A stretch of 46,462 nt of DNA from Sphingomonas parapaucimobilis NBRC 15100 (GCF_000787715.1 NZ_BBPI01000067.1:1-46462); one strand, 5' to 3'. Positions 25,515 through 35,625 are shown, numbered from the stretch's first letter. Made by a program: numbers and translations. Notes: generated by a model from the letters alone, not told the origin.

Positions 25515-26976
25515 GGGGATTTCCCGTGCGGCCGCCGCGCTGGCGCTGACCAGCGCGCTGGCAGGCTGCAACCTGGCGCCGCAATATCGCCAGCCGATCG
25601 CACCCGTGTCCGCCACCTATCCCGAGGCGGCCAGCGGCACCCGGACGGCTGCGGAGATCGGCTGGCGCGAATTCTTCGCCGACGAGCAGCTCAAGGCCTA
25701 TATCGCCGCCGCGCTCGCCAACAATCGCGACCTCGCCCAGGCGGTGGCGCGGGTGGCACAGGCGCGGGCACAATATCGTATCCAGGATGCGCAACGCCTG
25801 CCGGCGCTGGATGCCACGGCTGGGGCATCCCGGACGCGGGTGCCGCTTAACTCACTCGGCTTCGGCAACGCCATTCCCGGAGCGGGCAATGCGGACAACC
25901 CGACCTCGATCACCTATAACCAGTTCTCGCTGGGCGCGAGGGTGTCGAGCTTCGAGCTTGACTTCTGGGGTCGGGTCCGCAACCTCGCCGAGGCGCAGCG
26001 ACGGCAATATCTGGCGACGGTCGAGGCCGAACGCGCCTTCCGCCTGTCGCTGGTCGGACAGGTCGCCGCGACCTATCTCCAGATTCGCGCTGCCGAAGAG
26101 CAGATCGCGCTCGCCGAGCAGACCGTTACCAGCCGCCGCGATGGGCTGAGCATCGCCAAGCGGCGGATGGATGCGGGTGTGACGTCCAGCGTCGATTACG
26201 ATCAGGCGGCGGCGCTGCTGACCCAGGCGGAAACGCAGCTTGCCGAGCTGCGCCGTACGGTGGCCCAGTCGCAGAACCTGCTGACGGTGCTGGTCGGCGG
26301 TCCGATCGCTACGCCGCTTCCGGCGGGGCGGCGCCTGGGCGATCAGAACCAGTTCGCGGCGATCGAGCCCGGTCTGCCGTCGGCCCTTCTGGTCAACCGG
26401 CCCGACGTGCTTCAGGCCGAACAGCAACTGCGCGCCGCCAACGCCAATATCGGCGCAGCGCGCGCGGCGTTCCTGCCCAGCATTTCGCTCACCGGGCTGG
26501 CGGGCTTCGTCTCGCCTGCGCTCAGCAGCCTGATCGACGGCAATTCGCGGCAGTATCAGGTGCAGGGGGCAGCCTTGCTCCCCATCTTCGACTGGGGGCG
26601 TCGTAACGCGCAGCTGAAGCTCAGCCGGGCGCAGGCCGACGAGCTGACCGCCGCCTATCAGCGCGCGGTGCAGGGCGCCTTCCGCGAGGTCGCCGACGCG
26701 CTGGTCGCCCGGCGTCGCTATGCCGAACAGATCGAGGCGCAGACCCGCGCGGTCGATGCGCAGCGGCGGCTCGCCCGCACGGCGCGGCTTCGCTATACCA
26801 ACGGCATCGCCATCTATCTCGAAGTGCTGGATGCCGAGCGCAACCTGTTCTCCGCCGAGCAGCAGTTGCTGACGTTGCGCAGCGCCGCCCTTCAGAACGA
26901 CGTCACCCTCTATGTCGCGCTGGGCGGTGGCCTGCGCGAGACAGGGGCGGCGTCCACGGTTCCCGCGTCCGGCTAA
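25507..26976 (+). CDS. Outer-membrane efflux channel (OprM/NodT family)
   Basis: The 489-residue lipoprotein has a signal peptide with lipobox LAGC (NLAPQYRQP follows the Cys) and two OEP repeats rich in Ala/Gln/Arg coiled-coil helices, including SSFELDFWGRVRN and PIFDWGRRNAQL, hallmarks of OprM/NodT proteins. It completes the tripartite pump. The start overlaps the pump gene end; the in-frame extension upstream is an arginine-rich shadow. A strong terminator follows. Confidence 0.94.
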   Translation: MRKGISRAAAALALTSALAGCNLAPQYRQPIAPVSATYPEAASGTRTAAEIGWREFFADEQLKAYIAAALANNRDLAQAVARVAQARAQYRIQDAQRLPALDATAGASRTRVPLNSLGFGNAIPGAGNADNPTSITYNQFSLGARVSSFELDFWGRVRNLAEAQRRQYLATVEAERAFRLSLVGQVAATYLQIRAAEEQIALAEQTVTSRRDGLSIAKRRMDAGVTSSVDYDQAAALLTQAETQLAELRRTVAQSQNLLTVLVGGPIATPLPAGRRLGDQNQFAAIEPGLPSALLVNRPDVLQAEQQLRAANANIGAARAAFLPSISLTGLAGFVSPALSSLIDGNSRQYQVQGAALLPIFDWGRRNAQLKLSRAQADELTAAYQRAVQGAFREVADALVARRRYAEQIEAQTRAVDAQRRLARTARLRYTNGIAIYLEVLDAERNLFSAEQQLLTLRSAALQNDVTLYVALGGGLRETGAASTVPASG

Positions 26977-27009
26977 ATCCCCGAACCCCCGGCCGACGCG
27001 GTTGAGCGA

Positions 27010-27050
27010 GGGGCGTACGGGATCCTCCCCCCGTGCGCCCCTTTGCTTTG
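27010..27050 (+). terminator. Rho-independent terminator of the RND operon
   Basis: A 12-bp stem (GGGGCGTACGGG with CCCGTGCGCCCC, one G-U pair) with an 8-nt loop is followed by TTTGCTTTG. It sits 34 bp after the outer-membrane factor stop. Confidence 0.8.
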
Positions 27051-27096
27051 TGCAAAGGAGCGCCTAACCGGCGAGGCGATGCAACAGGAGCGTGAT

Positions 27097-27975
27097 ATGA
27101 CGGGCTGGACGATCGGGATCATCGGCGGCTCCGGCCTTTATGCGATCGATGCGCTGGCGGATGTCGAGACGCTGCTGCTCGACACGCCATGGGGTGCGCC
27201 GTCCGATACGCTGGTGCGCGGCCGCATCGGGAATGTCCGTTTCGTCTTCCTGCCGCGCCACGGTCGGGGGCATCGCCTGTCGCCGACCGAGGTCAATGCA
27301 CGTGCCAATATCCATGCGCTGAAGCTGGCAGGCTGCACCGACATACTGGCGATCTCCGCCATCGGGTCGCTGCGCGAGGAACTGCCGCCCGGTCATTTCG
27401 TCGCGGTCGATCAGTTCATCGACCGGACCGTCCACCGTGACACCAGCTTCTTCGGCGAAGGCTTGGTCGCCCATGTCTCGATGGCCGATCCCGTCTGCCC
27501 GCGTCTGTCGACCCTGGCGGCGCAGGCGGGAGAGCGGGCGGGGGCCAGCATGGTCCATGGCGGCACCTATCTCGCGATGGAGGGGCCGCAATTCTCGACC
27601 CGTGCCGAGAGCCATCTCTATCGGCAATGGGGCGCCGACGTGATCGGCATGACCGCGATGCCCGAAGCGAAGTTGGCCCGCGAGGCGGAACTGCCTTACG
27701 CGCTGATCGGCATGGTCACCGACTATGACTGCTGGCGTGAGGACGAGGCACATGTCGAAGTCGATGCGATCCTCGCGCAACTGGGCCGGAATGCGGCGAC
27801 CGCGCGGGCTTTGGTCGCAGAACTGGCTGCCATGCTGCCCGAGGAGCGGACCGCGTCGCCGATCGACACCGTGCTCGATCAGGCGCTCATCACGCCTGTC
27901 TCACATATGGATCGGGCCAAGGCGGATAGCCTCGGCCCGATCGTATCGCGTGTCCTCGCCAAACGGAGCGGATAG
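27097..27975 (+). CDS. mtnP: S-methyl-5'-thioadenosine phosphorylase
   Basis: The 292-residue purine nucleoside phosphorylase-type enzyme splits methylthioadenosine with phosphate into adenine and methylthioribose-1-phosphate in the methionine salvage pathway. Motifs are IGIIGGSGLY (phosphate loop), FLPRHGRGHRLSPTEVNARANI, MEGPQFSTRAES and VIGMTAMPEAKLAREAELPYA. The ATG at 27097 has AGGAG 6 nt upstream; the frame before it overlaps the terminator. It converges with the permease gene with only 3 bp between stops. Confidence 0.95.
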   Translation: MTGWTIGIIGGSGLYAIDALADVETLLLDTPWGAPSDTLVRGRIGNVRFVFLPRHGRGHRLSPTEVNARANIHALKLAGCTDILAISAIGSLREELPPGHFVAVDQFIDRTVHRDTSFFGEGLVAHVSMADPVCPRLSTLAAQAGERAGASMVHGGTYLAMEGPQFSTRAESHLYRQWGADVIGMTAMPEAKLAREAELPYALIGMVTDYDCWREDEAHVEVDAILAQLGRNAATARALVAELAAMLPEERTASPIDTVLDQALITPVSHMDRAKADSLGPIVSRVLAKRSG

Positions 27976-27978
27976 GGA

Positions 27979-29271
27979 TCAATCCTCGACGATCTGGCTG
28001 TTCTTGCGGGTGTCGCGCATCCGCAGATAGACAATCAGCGAGACGCCGATCATCGCGGTGACATACCAGTAGAAGCCCTGCTCGAAGCCCGCCTTCTTGA
28101 ACAGCAGGGCGACCGACTCCGCCGTGCCACCGAAGATGGTGTTGGCCAGCGCATAGGGCAGGGCGACGCCCAGCGCACGGATGTGCGCCGGGAAAAGCTC
28201 GGCCTTCACCACCGCGTTGATCGAGGTATAGCCGGTGACGATGATCAGCGCGCCCATGACCAGCGCCCCCGCGACGATCGGATCGCGCGTCGTCTCCAGC
28301 GTCGAAAAGATCGGATAGGTCAGCAACACGCCCGCAATGCCGAACGCGACCATCAGCGGCTTGCGGCCGACCCGGTCCGACAGCCCGCCCGCCAGCGGCT
28401 GCAGCAGCATGAAGACGAACAGGGTCACGGCGTTGATCTGGCTGGCGACCTCGCGGCTGAAGCCGCTGGTGTTGACCAGGAACTTCTGCATGTAGATCGA
28501 ATAGGCATAGAAGGCGAGCGTCCCGCCGGCGGTCAGCAGCATGACCGTCATGGTTTCCTTCGGGTGCTTGGTGAACAGCTGGACCAGCCCCGACTTGGGC
28601 GCGCCTTCTTTTTTGGCATTCTTGAAGCTCGTGGTTTCAGCCAGACCGCGGCGGATGTAGAAGACCACGACCGCCAGCACCGCCCCCAGCGCGAACGGAA
28701 TGCGCCAGCCCCATTCGTCCAGCGCCGCCTCGCTCATGGTCGATTGCAGGATCAGCAGGACGCAGATGGCGAGCAACTGGCCGGAGATCAGCGTGACATA
28801 TTGGAAGGACGAAAAGAAACCGCGCCGATCCTTGCCCGCCATCTCCGACAGATAGGTCGCGCTGGCGCCATATTCGCCACCGACCGACAGACCCTGCATC
28901 AGGCGCGCCAGCACCAGCAGTGCCGGGGCGGCCAGGCCGATCGTCTGATAGCCCGGCGTCACCGCGATGATCAGCGAGCCCGCACACATCAGCGTGACCG
29001 ACAGGCTGAGCCCCGCCTTGCGTCCGCGGCTGTCAGCATAGATGCCCATGACCCATGCCCCGATCGGCCGCATGATGAAGCCGACCGCGAACACGGCCGC
29101 CGCGCTCAGCAACTGGGCCGTGCGATCAGCCGACGGGAAGAAATGCGGCGCGAAGTACAGGGTAAAGGCGGAGTAGACATACCAGTCGAACCATTCGACG
29201 AGATTGCCGGTCGAGCCGCCGATGATGGCTTTCAGCCGCTCGCGCCCGGGATCGGCGGTGATACTGGTCAT
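27979..29271 (-). CDS. kgtP: MFS (MHS-family) permease, alpha-ketoglutarate type
   Basis: The 430-residue 12-TM symporter starts with IIGGSTGNLVEWFDWYVYS, the N-terminal signature of the metabolite:H+ symporters such as KgtP and ProP. The MFS loop GIYADSRGRKAGL and LSDRVGRKPLM are present. GFIMRPIGAWVMG and QGLSVGGEYGASATYLSE match KgtP-like proteins. A porin gene and dctA lie next upstream on the same strand, so a dicarboxylate/2-oxoglutarate substrate is likely. The ATG at 29271 follows AAGGGGAAA; the earlier open frame is a shadow of the porin gene. Confidence 0.86.
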   Translation of the reverse strand: MTSITADPGRERLKAIIGGSTGNLVEWFDWYVYSAFTLYFAPHFFPSADRTAQLLSAAAVFAVGFIMRPIGAWVMGIYADSRGRKAGLSLSVTLMCAGSLIIAVTPGYQTIGLAAPALLVLARLMQGLSVGGEYGASATYLSEMAGKDRRGFFSSFQYVTLISGQLLAICVLLILQSTMSEAALDEWGWRIPFALGAVLAVVVFYIRRGLAETTSFKNAKKEGAPKSGLVQLFTKHPKETMTVMLLTAGGTLAFYAYSIYMQKFLVNTSGFSREVASQINAVTLFVFMLLQPLAGGLSDRVGRKPLMVAFGIAGVLLTYPIFSTLETTRDPIVAGALVMGALIIVTGYTSINAVVKAELFPAHIRALGVALPYALANTIFGGTAESVALLFKKAGFEQGFYWYVTAMIGVSLIVYLRMRDTRKNSQIVED

Positions 29272-29315
29272 GTCGTATTTCCCCTTTTTCCTAATTTTCG
29301 TTTTCTGCCGGCTTG

Positions 29316-30803
29316 TTAGAAGCGGAAGCTCAACCATCCTGCCCAGAAGTCCGAGCTTTTCAGATTGGCGCGTTGCAGCACCGTGTCCGCCTTGAAGTGT
29401 TCGTAACGGCCAACGAACGAAAGGCGTGGCGTAATGGTCCATGTCGCCTGCAGGCGGGCGACCTCGGCCACCTTCTTGCCGCGCACATTCTGCGTGCCCG
29501 CCCAAGGCGCGCCGCTGGCGCGGTACACGGCGTCAAACTCGTTAGGCCGCCAGGCAAACCCATATTCCGTCGCCAGACGCACGCCCTTGAACGGCGAGAA
29601 GGTAAAGTTCGGTGCCGTGTACAGCAGATTGGTCGGCGTCAGGAACAACCCATAGCTATAATAGATGTTGTTGCCGAACAGGCCGTTGGTCGTGTTCAAC
29701 TCGCCCGTCCGCTGATAGGCGCCGCCGCCCGAGCCATAGTCGAAATGCACGCCGACGCGCGGCGCGTCAGGCTTGTTGCCCAGGCGATAGGTCTGGGCAA
29801 CGAACGCCTGCCATGCCTCGATCGGGCGGTTGTTGAAGGTGCCGCGCTGGTTGTTGACCGTCCAGTCGATATTGATCGGCCCGGCATCGCCATAGGCATG
29901 AAGGCCCAGGAAATAGCGTTCCTCCAACCCGGTCGTCGGTCCCCAGACGGCACGACGGTTTCGCAACCGCCAGATGAAGGGATCGATGTACAGCTTGGAC
30001 CCGCCGAACAACTTGGGCGACAGGCGGAAGCCGAAGGTCGCGCCCGAGAACCGCACGTCCGGGTTGGTCCTGTCGTCGCCGATGCCCTTGAAGCCATAGG
30101 TTACATAGTTCAGGTCGAACACGTCGATGCGGGCATCCTTTCCGCGTGCATAGGCGCGGACGCCGTCGAGCACGAAGAACAACGTGTTGTTGTCACGACC
30201 GACCGTCAGCAGCTGCGGCCCGTCGAAGAATTCCTGGCGACCGGCACGCACACCGACGTCGAGACCCAGAGCCTTGCCCTTCACCTCGGCGAAGAGCTGT
30301 TGCACGGCCAGCTGGTTGCGCAGGTTGCCGCCCGGTGCGCCCAGGTTGATTCCCTGGAGTTCGGCGCGGCCCAGTTCCCCGAAGACACGGAAGTGATCGC
30401 CGAGATGGACGTCCGCGCCGCCGACGATGCGGGCGATATCCTGACGCTGCTGCTGCACTTCGCGGAGGTTGGGATTGGTGGTGATGTTGACGCGGGTGCG
30501 AAGCTCGCCCGAGAAGGTGACATAGGACTTTCCGTCCTCGGTCAGCTTCACGCATTTCAGGGCGTCGATGACGTCGTCGCGCTTGGACGGATCGCAATAT
30601 TTGCGCCAGTCCTCGGCCCAGCGCGACTGGTTATAGCCCGCCACGGTATTGCCGTCGCCCGCCGCGCTGGTGGGATAGGCGGTGCTGGCAGGGCTGGCGG
30701 GTTCGGCCGCGGCCTTCGGGGTGACGGTCTGCGCCGTCGCCGGGGAAATCGCCGCCCCCATCGCCGTCACCATGGCGGTGCTGGCAAGCCATAGAGTTTT
30801 CAT
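29316..30803 (-). CDS. Alginate-export-type outer-membrane beta-barrel porin
   Basis: The 495-residue protein has a signal peptide (1-24, ending SPATAQ) and a long beta-barrel with alternating aromatic strands, and ends in Phe (WLSFRF), the outer-membrane insertion signal. The barrel blocks WAEDWRKYCDPSKRDD, FSGELRTRVN and VRAGRQEFFDGPQLL resemble the alginate_exp porin family. In this setting, between KgtP-like and DctA transporters, it probably admits organic acids rather than alginate. The reading frame continues upstream of 30803 without a signal peptide, so the ATG giving MKTLWLAS is chosen. Confidence 0.85.
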   Translation of the reverse strand: MKTLWLASTAMVTAMGAAISPATAQTVTPKAAAEPASPASTAYPTSAAGDGNTVAGYNQSRWAEDWRKYCDPSKRDDVIDALKCVKLTEDGKSYVTFSGELRTRVNITTNPNLREVQQQRQDIARIVGGADVHLGDHFRVFGELGRAELQGINLGAPGGNLRNQLAVQQLFAEVKGKALGLDVGVRAGRQEFFDGPQLLTVGRDNNTLFFVLDGVRAYARGKDARIDVFDLNYVTYGFKGIGDDRTNPDVRFSGATFGFRLSPKLFGGSKLYIDPFIWRLRNRRAVWGPTTGLEERYFLGLHAYGDAGPINIDWTVNNQRGTFNNRPIEAWQAFVAQTYRLGNKPDAPRVGVHFDYGSGGGAYQRTGELNTTNGLFGNNIYYSYGLFLTPTNLLYTAPNFTFSPFKGVRLATEYGFAWRPNEFDAVYRASGAPWAGTQNVRGKKVAEVARLQATWTITPRLSFVGRYEHFKADTVLQRANLKSSDFWAGWLSFRF

Positions 30804-30865
30804 GAAAATGTCCCCCCTTAATCGGACCGATATGTCGTCGCGGCGACTGCCTATAACATCCTGGT

Positions 30866-30900
30866 AAACAAATGACCCGGCCGATGCCGTCGGCCGGGCC
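30866..30900 (-). terminator. Intrinsic terminator of dctA
   Basis: A perfect 9-bp stem (CCCGGCCGA with TCGGCCGGG) and 5-nt loop lie 13 nt past the dctA stop, followed on the minus strand by TCATTTGTTT. Confidence 0.7.
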
Positions 30901-30910
30901 GGGTTTGGTA

Positions 30911-32242
30911 TCAGGCGATGGCGGGCTGGACCGGGGCAGCGGTGGAGAGCATCGGCTTGCCGCTCAGCGCGGCGTCGAGGGCGTCCTTGTCGAGAGCACC
31001 TTCCCAACGGGCGACCACGACGGTGGCGACCGCGTTGCCGATGAAGTTGGTCAGGCTGCGGCATTCCGACATGAAGCGGTCGACGCCCAGGATCAGCGCC
31101 ATGCCCGCGACCGGCACGTCCGGCACGATCGACAAGGTGGCGGCCAGGGTGATGAAGCCCGCGCCGGTGACGCCAGCGGCACCCTTGGACGACAGCATCG
31201 CGACGAGGAGCAGCGCCAGCTGCTGGCCAAGCGACAGGTCGACACCGCAGGCCTGGGCGATGAACAGCGCGGCCAGCGTCATGTAGATGTTGGTGCCGTC
31301 CAGGTTGAAGGAATAGCCGGTCGGGACGACCAGGCCGACGACCGACTTCTCGCAACCCGCCTTTTCCATCTTCACGAGAAGGTTCGGCAGGGCGGCTTCG
31401 GACGACGAGGTGCCGAGGACCAGCAGCAGTTCGGCCTTCAGGTAACGGATCAGCTTCAGGACCGAGAAGCCGTTGGCGCGGGCGATGGTGCCCAGGACGA
31501 CGACCACGAACAGGATCGAGGTGAGGTAGAAGGTCGCGACCAGCGCGCCGAGATTGACCAGGCTGCCGACGCCGTACTTGCCGATGGTGAAGGCGATGGC
31601 GCCGAAGGCACCGATCGGGGCGGCGCGCATCAGGATGCCGACCATGCGGAAGACGACGACGCTGATCCGCTCCAGGCTGTTCAGCAGCGGGCGGGCAGGC
31701 TCGCCGACCAGTGCCATCGAGATGCCGAACAGGATGGCGACCATCAGCACCTGCAGGATGTTGCCCTGCGTGAACGCGCTGATCAGCGTATCGGGGATGA
31801 TGCCCAGCAGGAAGCCGGTGACGGTCGTGTCATGCGCCTTGGCGGTATATTCGGCGATCGACCCGACCTTCAGCGTGCTGGGATCGATGTTCATGCCCGC
31901 GCCGGGCTGGACGACATTGGCGACGATGAGGCCGACGATCAGCGCGAAGGTCGAGACGGTGATGAAGTAGAAGAACGCTTTACCTGCGACGCGGCCGACC
32001 GAGCCCAGTTCGCGCATACCGGCGATACCGGTGACGACCGTCAGGAAGATGACGGGGGCGATGATCATCTTCACCAGCTTGATGAAGGCATCGCCGATCG
32101 GCTTCAACGATTCGCCGAAGCTGGGCCAGAAATGACCGATGATCGCGCCCAGCGCGATCGCGAACAGAACCTGTACATATAGATGGGACCAGATACGCGC
32201 CCGGCGGGGCGCCTCTGCCACGGCATAATCTTGGGCGATCAT
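30911..32242 (-). CDS. dctA: C4-dicarboxylate:cation symporter DctA
   Basis: The 443-residue member of the glutamate/dicarboxylate symporter (DAACS) family begins [20 protein letters not shown] and has the substrate/Na or H binding blocks [16 protein letters not shown] (serine-rich hairpin), [46 protein letters not shown] and [21 protein letters not shown]. These match DctA, which imports succinate, fumarate and malate. It is divergent from dctB, so likely the target of the DctB/DctD system. No clear -24/-12 sigma-54 promoter is seen in its upstream 170 bp. Confidence 0.95.
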   Translation of the reverse strand: MIAQDYAVAEAPRRARIWSHLYVQVLFAIALGAIIGHFWPSFGESLKPIGDAFIKLVKMIIAPVIFLTVVTGIAGMRELGSVGRVAGKAFFYFITVSTFALIVGLIVANVVQPGAGMNIDPSTLKVGSIAEYTAKAHDTTVTGFLLGIIPDTLISAFTQGNILQVLMVAILFGISMALVGEPARPLLNSLERISVVVFRMVGILMRAAPIGAFGAIAFTIGKYGVGSLVNLGALVATFYLTSILFVVVVLGTIARANGFSVLKLIRYLKAELLLVLGTSSSEAALPNLLVKMEKAGCEKSVVGLVVPTGYSFNLDGTNIYMTLAALFIAQACGVDLSLGQQLALLLVAMLSSKGAAGVTGAGFITLAATLSIVPDVPVAGMALILGVDRFMSECRSLTNFIGNAVATVVVARWEGALDKDALDAALSGKPMLSTAAPVQPAIA

Positions 32243-32415
32243 GACTTTTCAGCATCCTCTACAAAAAGTGGGCCGGACGCGGTAGGCCGCGCTTCCGAAT
32301 TGTCGTCAGTGTGCGGAATGCCGCCGGGGATTTCAATTTTCTCGAAATAGCCTTCATGTAACTGATAAAGAACGAGAAATGATTCAGCCTGAACCTATGC
32401 CGCGCGAAAATCCGC

Positions 32416-34242
32416 ATGGTATTTGGAAGCAGGTTGCGATATTTCGCACATATGTCACCGCCGCCCCATCTCGGCCGCGCCCAGGTTCGGCGCCATGCGC
32501 TGCCGCTGATCGCGGTCGTGCTGCTGACGATCGTCGCCGGTTCCCTGCTGCGTCTCTATGCCCATAGGCAGGCGGTCTCCGACCTCCGTGGCGAAGCCGT
32601 TCGCATCGCCCGACAGGAGGAAAGGCTGCTGAACAGCGAGTTGCAGCGCTTTCGGCTGCTGCCCATCGTGTTGGTCGAATATCCCGATGTCGGCGACGCC
32701 CTGCGCAACGGGTCGGTCGAGGCCGCCGCGCGACTGAACGAGAAGCTGCGTGGATTGGCCGAGCGCACCGGTGCGCCGGTCATTTACGCGATCGACAGGC
32801 GGGGGCGGACGGTCGCGGCCTCCAATGCGGGCCTTGGGGACAGCTTTGTTGGGCGCGATTACGGGTTTCGTCCCTATTTCCGGCAAGCGATGCGAACCGG
32901 CACGTCCGAATATTTCGCCCTGGGCAATACGAGCCACCGGCCCGGCCTGTTTCTCGCCCGACGGATCGGACCTGCGGCGGCCCCGGACGGCGTGGTCGTC
33001 GTAAAGGTCGAATTCGCCCATATGGTGCAGGCCTGGGCGAGCGATGCGGGGCAGACCCTGTTGCTCGACGATCATGGCGTGGTCGTGGTCACGACCGATC
33101 CCGCCGCGGAATTCACGCTGACCCGCACGCTGATCCCTTCTGCCCAGAAAGCGATCCGCGAAAGCCAGCAATTCGGTACGATCGCCCTTCGCCCCGGCCC
33201 CTATCGGATCACGGGCATCGATGCGACCGACCGGGAGGGCGCGCGCTACGTTGTCGGCGTCACGCCTGCACCGCTCCCCCGGTGGCAGCTGGTGCATATT
33301 CTTCCCTCCAAGGCTGCGCTGAAGGAAGCTGACGGCTGGGTCCGATCGGTCACGGCACTGATCGCGGTCGGGCTGATCGGCCTGACCCTGTTGACGATCT
33401 GGCGACGGACACGCGCCGAACGCGCGGCGATGGCGCGTGAGGCGTTGGAGGAGGAGGTCGCCCGGCGGACTGCCGAATTGCGCGCGACCAACGATCAGCT
33501 GACCGTCGAGATTTCCGAGCGTATTCGCGCCGACCAGCGTTTCCGTGCCGCGCGCGAGGAGCTGGCGCAGGCCAACCGATTGGGTTCGCTCGGCTCGATC
33601 ACGGCGGGCGTGGCGCATGAGATCAACCAGCCGGTGGCGGCGATCCGCACGCTGGCCGACAATGCCCGCACCTTCCTGTCGCGCGACAAGCCGGACAAGG
33701 CGGCGGGCAACCTGGCCACCATCGTCGAACTGACCGAGCGGATCGGATCGATCGTCCAGGAGATGCGGCGCTTCGTCCGGCGCGGGACGCATGGCCTGGG
33801 ACCGGTATCGCTGGAGGCGGTGCTGGATGGCACCATGCTGTTGATCGGCGATCGGTTCCGCACGGCCGGGGTCGCGCTGGAACGACCGAGAGGCGAGGCG
33901 CTGCCCCGGGTCGTGGCCGGGCGGGTTCGGCTGGAGCAGGTGCTGGTCAATCTTTTGCAGAACGCCCTGGATGCCGTGGCGGAGACGCCATCGCCGCGTG
34001 TGCGACTGACGGTCGTCGAGCATCCTGATAGCGTCGAACTGACCGTGGAGGATAACGGCCCCGGTCTGGACCCGGCCATCGCGACCGAGATTTTCACCCC
34101 CTTCGTGACCGGCAAGCCCGATGGGCTGGGCCTGGGCCTGGGGATTGCGCGGGATATCATGACGGAGTTTGGCGGCGTGCTGGAAACTACCCCTTCAAGC
34201 CTGGGCGGCGCAGGCTTTCGTTTGAGGATGCGCCGGGCATGA
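32416..34242 (+). CDS. dctB: DctB-type sensor histidine kinase
   Basis: The 608-residue membrane kinase has TM1 (about 28-47), a periplasmic tandem-PAS (dCache-like) sensor at 50-305 with YFALGNTSHRPGLFLARRI, TM2 (311-329), a coiled coil, then a HisKA domain with H401 in GVAHEINQP and a HATPase domain with N-box LLQNALDA, G1 DNGPG and G2 GLGLGLGI. It should sense C4-dicarboxylates and phosphorylate the adjacent DctD. The start is uncertain: ATG 32416 or ATG 32452 (MSPPP); neither has a strong ribosome-binding site. Overlaps dctD by 4 nt. Confidence 0.92.
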   Translation: MVFGSRLRYFAHMSPPPHLGRAQVRRHALPLIAVVLLTIVAGSLLRLYAHRQAVSDLRGEAVRIARQEERLLNSELQRFRLLPIVLVEYPDVGDALRNGSVEAAARLNEKLRGLAERTGAPVIYAIDRRGRTVAASNAGLGDSFVGRDYGFRPYFRQAMRTGTSEYFALGNTSHRPGLFLARRIGPAAAPDGVVVVKVEFAHMVQAWASDAGQTLLLDDHGVVVVTTDPAAEFTLTRTLIPSAQKAIRESQQFGTIALRPGPYRITGIDATDREGARYVVGVTPAPLPRWQLVHILPSKAALKEADGWVRSVTALIAVGLIGLTLLTIWRRTRAERAAMAREALEEEVARRTAELRATNDQLTVEISERIRADQRFRAAREELAQANRLGSLGSITAGVAHEINQPVAAIRTLADNARTFLSRDKPDKAAGNLATIVELTERIGSIVQEMRRFVRRGTHGLGPVSLEAVLDGTMLLIGDRFRTAGVALERPRGEALPRVVAGRVRLEQVLVNLLQNALDAVAETPSPRVRLTVVEHPDSVELTVEDNGPGLDPAIATEIFTPFVTGKPDGLGLGLGIARDIMTEFGGVLETTPSSLGGAGFRLRMRRA

Positions 34243-35555
34243 GCGAGACGTTGCGGGTTCTGCTGGTCGATGACGACACGGTGCTGCGCCAGGCATTGGC
34301 CCAGTCGTTCGAACTGGCCGGTATCGATGTCGAGGCGCATGGCGATCCGCTGGCGGCGCTGGCGGTGATCAGCGCCGATTTTCCGGGCATGGTGGTGTCC
34401 GACATACGGATGCCCGGCCTGGACGGGATCGAATTGTCCAAGCGGGTGGCCGCGATCGACGCCGAGATCCCGGTGATCCTGATGACCGGGCATGGCGACG
34501 TGCCCATGACGGTCGCCGCTCTGAAGCAGGGCGTCCATGACTTCGTCACCAAGCCCTTCGCCGCCGATCACCTGATCTCCAGCGCCGAACGCGCGCTGGA
34601 GATGCGGCGGCTGGTTCTCGACAACCGGCGGCTGCGACAGGCGGCGGAGGAAGCGCAGGGCGCCTATCCGCTGATCGGGGAAACGCCGGTCATGATGCGG
34701 CTGCGCGATACGGTGCGACAGGTCGCCCAGGCCGATGTCGACGTGTTGGTCGAGGGAGAGACGGGGACGGGCAAGGAGCTGGTCGCGCTGCTGCTCCACC
34801 GCTTGAGCGCCCGGCGGACGCGGCCCTTCATCGCGGTCGACTGCGCGGCCTTGCCCGAGGCGATTGCCGAGGACGAGCTGTTCGGCCAGGCGCATGGCCG
34901 GACGCCGGGACGCATCGCGGCGGCGCATCGCGGCACGCTGTTCCTCGACGAGGTCGACAGCATGGCCCCTGCGCTGCAAGGTCGGATGCTCCGCGTGGTC
35001 GAGGAGCGGGAGGTCCGCGCGATCGGGGCGGAGGATCCGCAATTGCTCGACCTGCGCATCGTCGCGGCCGCCAAGTCCGATCTGGCGCGGGCGGTGGAGG
35101 AGGGGCGGTTCCGCGCCGACCTGCTCTATCGTCTCGACGCGGTGCGGCTGCGCGTGCCGCCCTTGCGCGAGCGGCGGGCCGATGTGCCGTTGCTCTTTGC
35201 CCATTTCCTTCGCGAGGCGGCGGAGCGGTTCGGGCGGCCGGTGCCGATGATCGACGGCAGTATCCAGGCGCGGCTGCTGTCGCATGACTGGCCGGGCAAT
35301 GTGCGTGAGGTGCGCAACTATGCCAATCGCGTCGCGCTGGGCCTGTTCGGGGACGCGCGGGAGGCGGGCGATCCGCTGCCGTTGCCCGAACGGGTCGAGC
35401 AGTTCGAGGGCGCGACGATCCGCGCCGTGCTGGAGGAGGTGGCGGGCGACGTCCGCGCGGCGCTCGCCGTGCTCGGCATCCCGCGCAAGACCTTTTACGA
35501 CAAGGTCGCGCGGCACGGCATCGACCTGAACGCCTATCGTCCCAATCGCGCTTGA
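34239..35555 (+). CDS. dctD: DctD-type response regulator lacking the GAFTGA loop
   Basis: The 438-residue protein has a receiver domain (D11, D12, phospho-acceptor D55, T83, K105), an NtrC-type AAA+ domain (Walker A GETGTGKE 173-180, Walker B GTLFLDEVDS 232-241, sensor/arginine-finger block RFRADLLYRL 290-299) and a C-terminal Fis-type HTH (about 404-426). In normal sigma-54 activators a GAFTGA loop follows ELFG; here ELFGQAHGRTPGRIAAAHRG is about 7 residues shorter and GAFTGA is gone. By family knowledge that loop contacts sigma-54, so this regulator may act without sigma-54 or as a repressor. It overlaps dctB and probably controls dctA and/or the DUF485-actP pair. Confidence 0.9.
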   Translation: MSETLRVLLVDDDTVLRQALAQSFELAGIDVEAHGDPLAALAVISADFPGMVVSDIRMPGLDGIELSKRVAAIDAEIPVILMTGHGDVPMTVAALKQGVHDFVTKPFAADHLISSAERALEMRRLVLDNRRLRQAAEEAQGAYPLIGETPVMMRLRDTVRQVAQADVDVLVEGETGTGKELVALLLHRLSARRTRPFIAVDCAALPEAIAEDELFGQAHGRTPGRIAAAHRGTLFLDEVDSMAPALQGRMLRVVEEREVRAIGAEDPQLLDLRIVAAAKSDLARAVEEGRFRADLLYRLDAVRLRVPPLRERRADVPLLFAHFLREAAERFGRPVPMIDGSIQARLLSHDWPGNVREVRNYANRVALGLFGDAREAGDPLPLPERVEQFEGATIRAVLEEVAGDVRAALAVLGIPRKTFYDKVARHGIDLNAYRPNRA

Positions 35556-35625
35556 CGCCGCGTCACGGGCAAGGGAGCATGGCGGCCACGACACCGATCT
35601 ACGGTGCGGGGGTTAGGAGATTGCC

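Noticed and set aside
24291..25616. 441-codon minus-strand ORF opposite the RND pump gene
   Set aside because: Antisense shadow with no family resemblance.
32416..32450. TGG...GC pair before dctB resembling a sigma-54 promoter
   Set aside because: GG-to-GC spacing is 9 nt instead of the required 10 and it overlaps the probable start codons.
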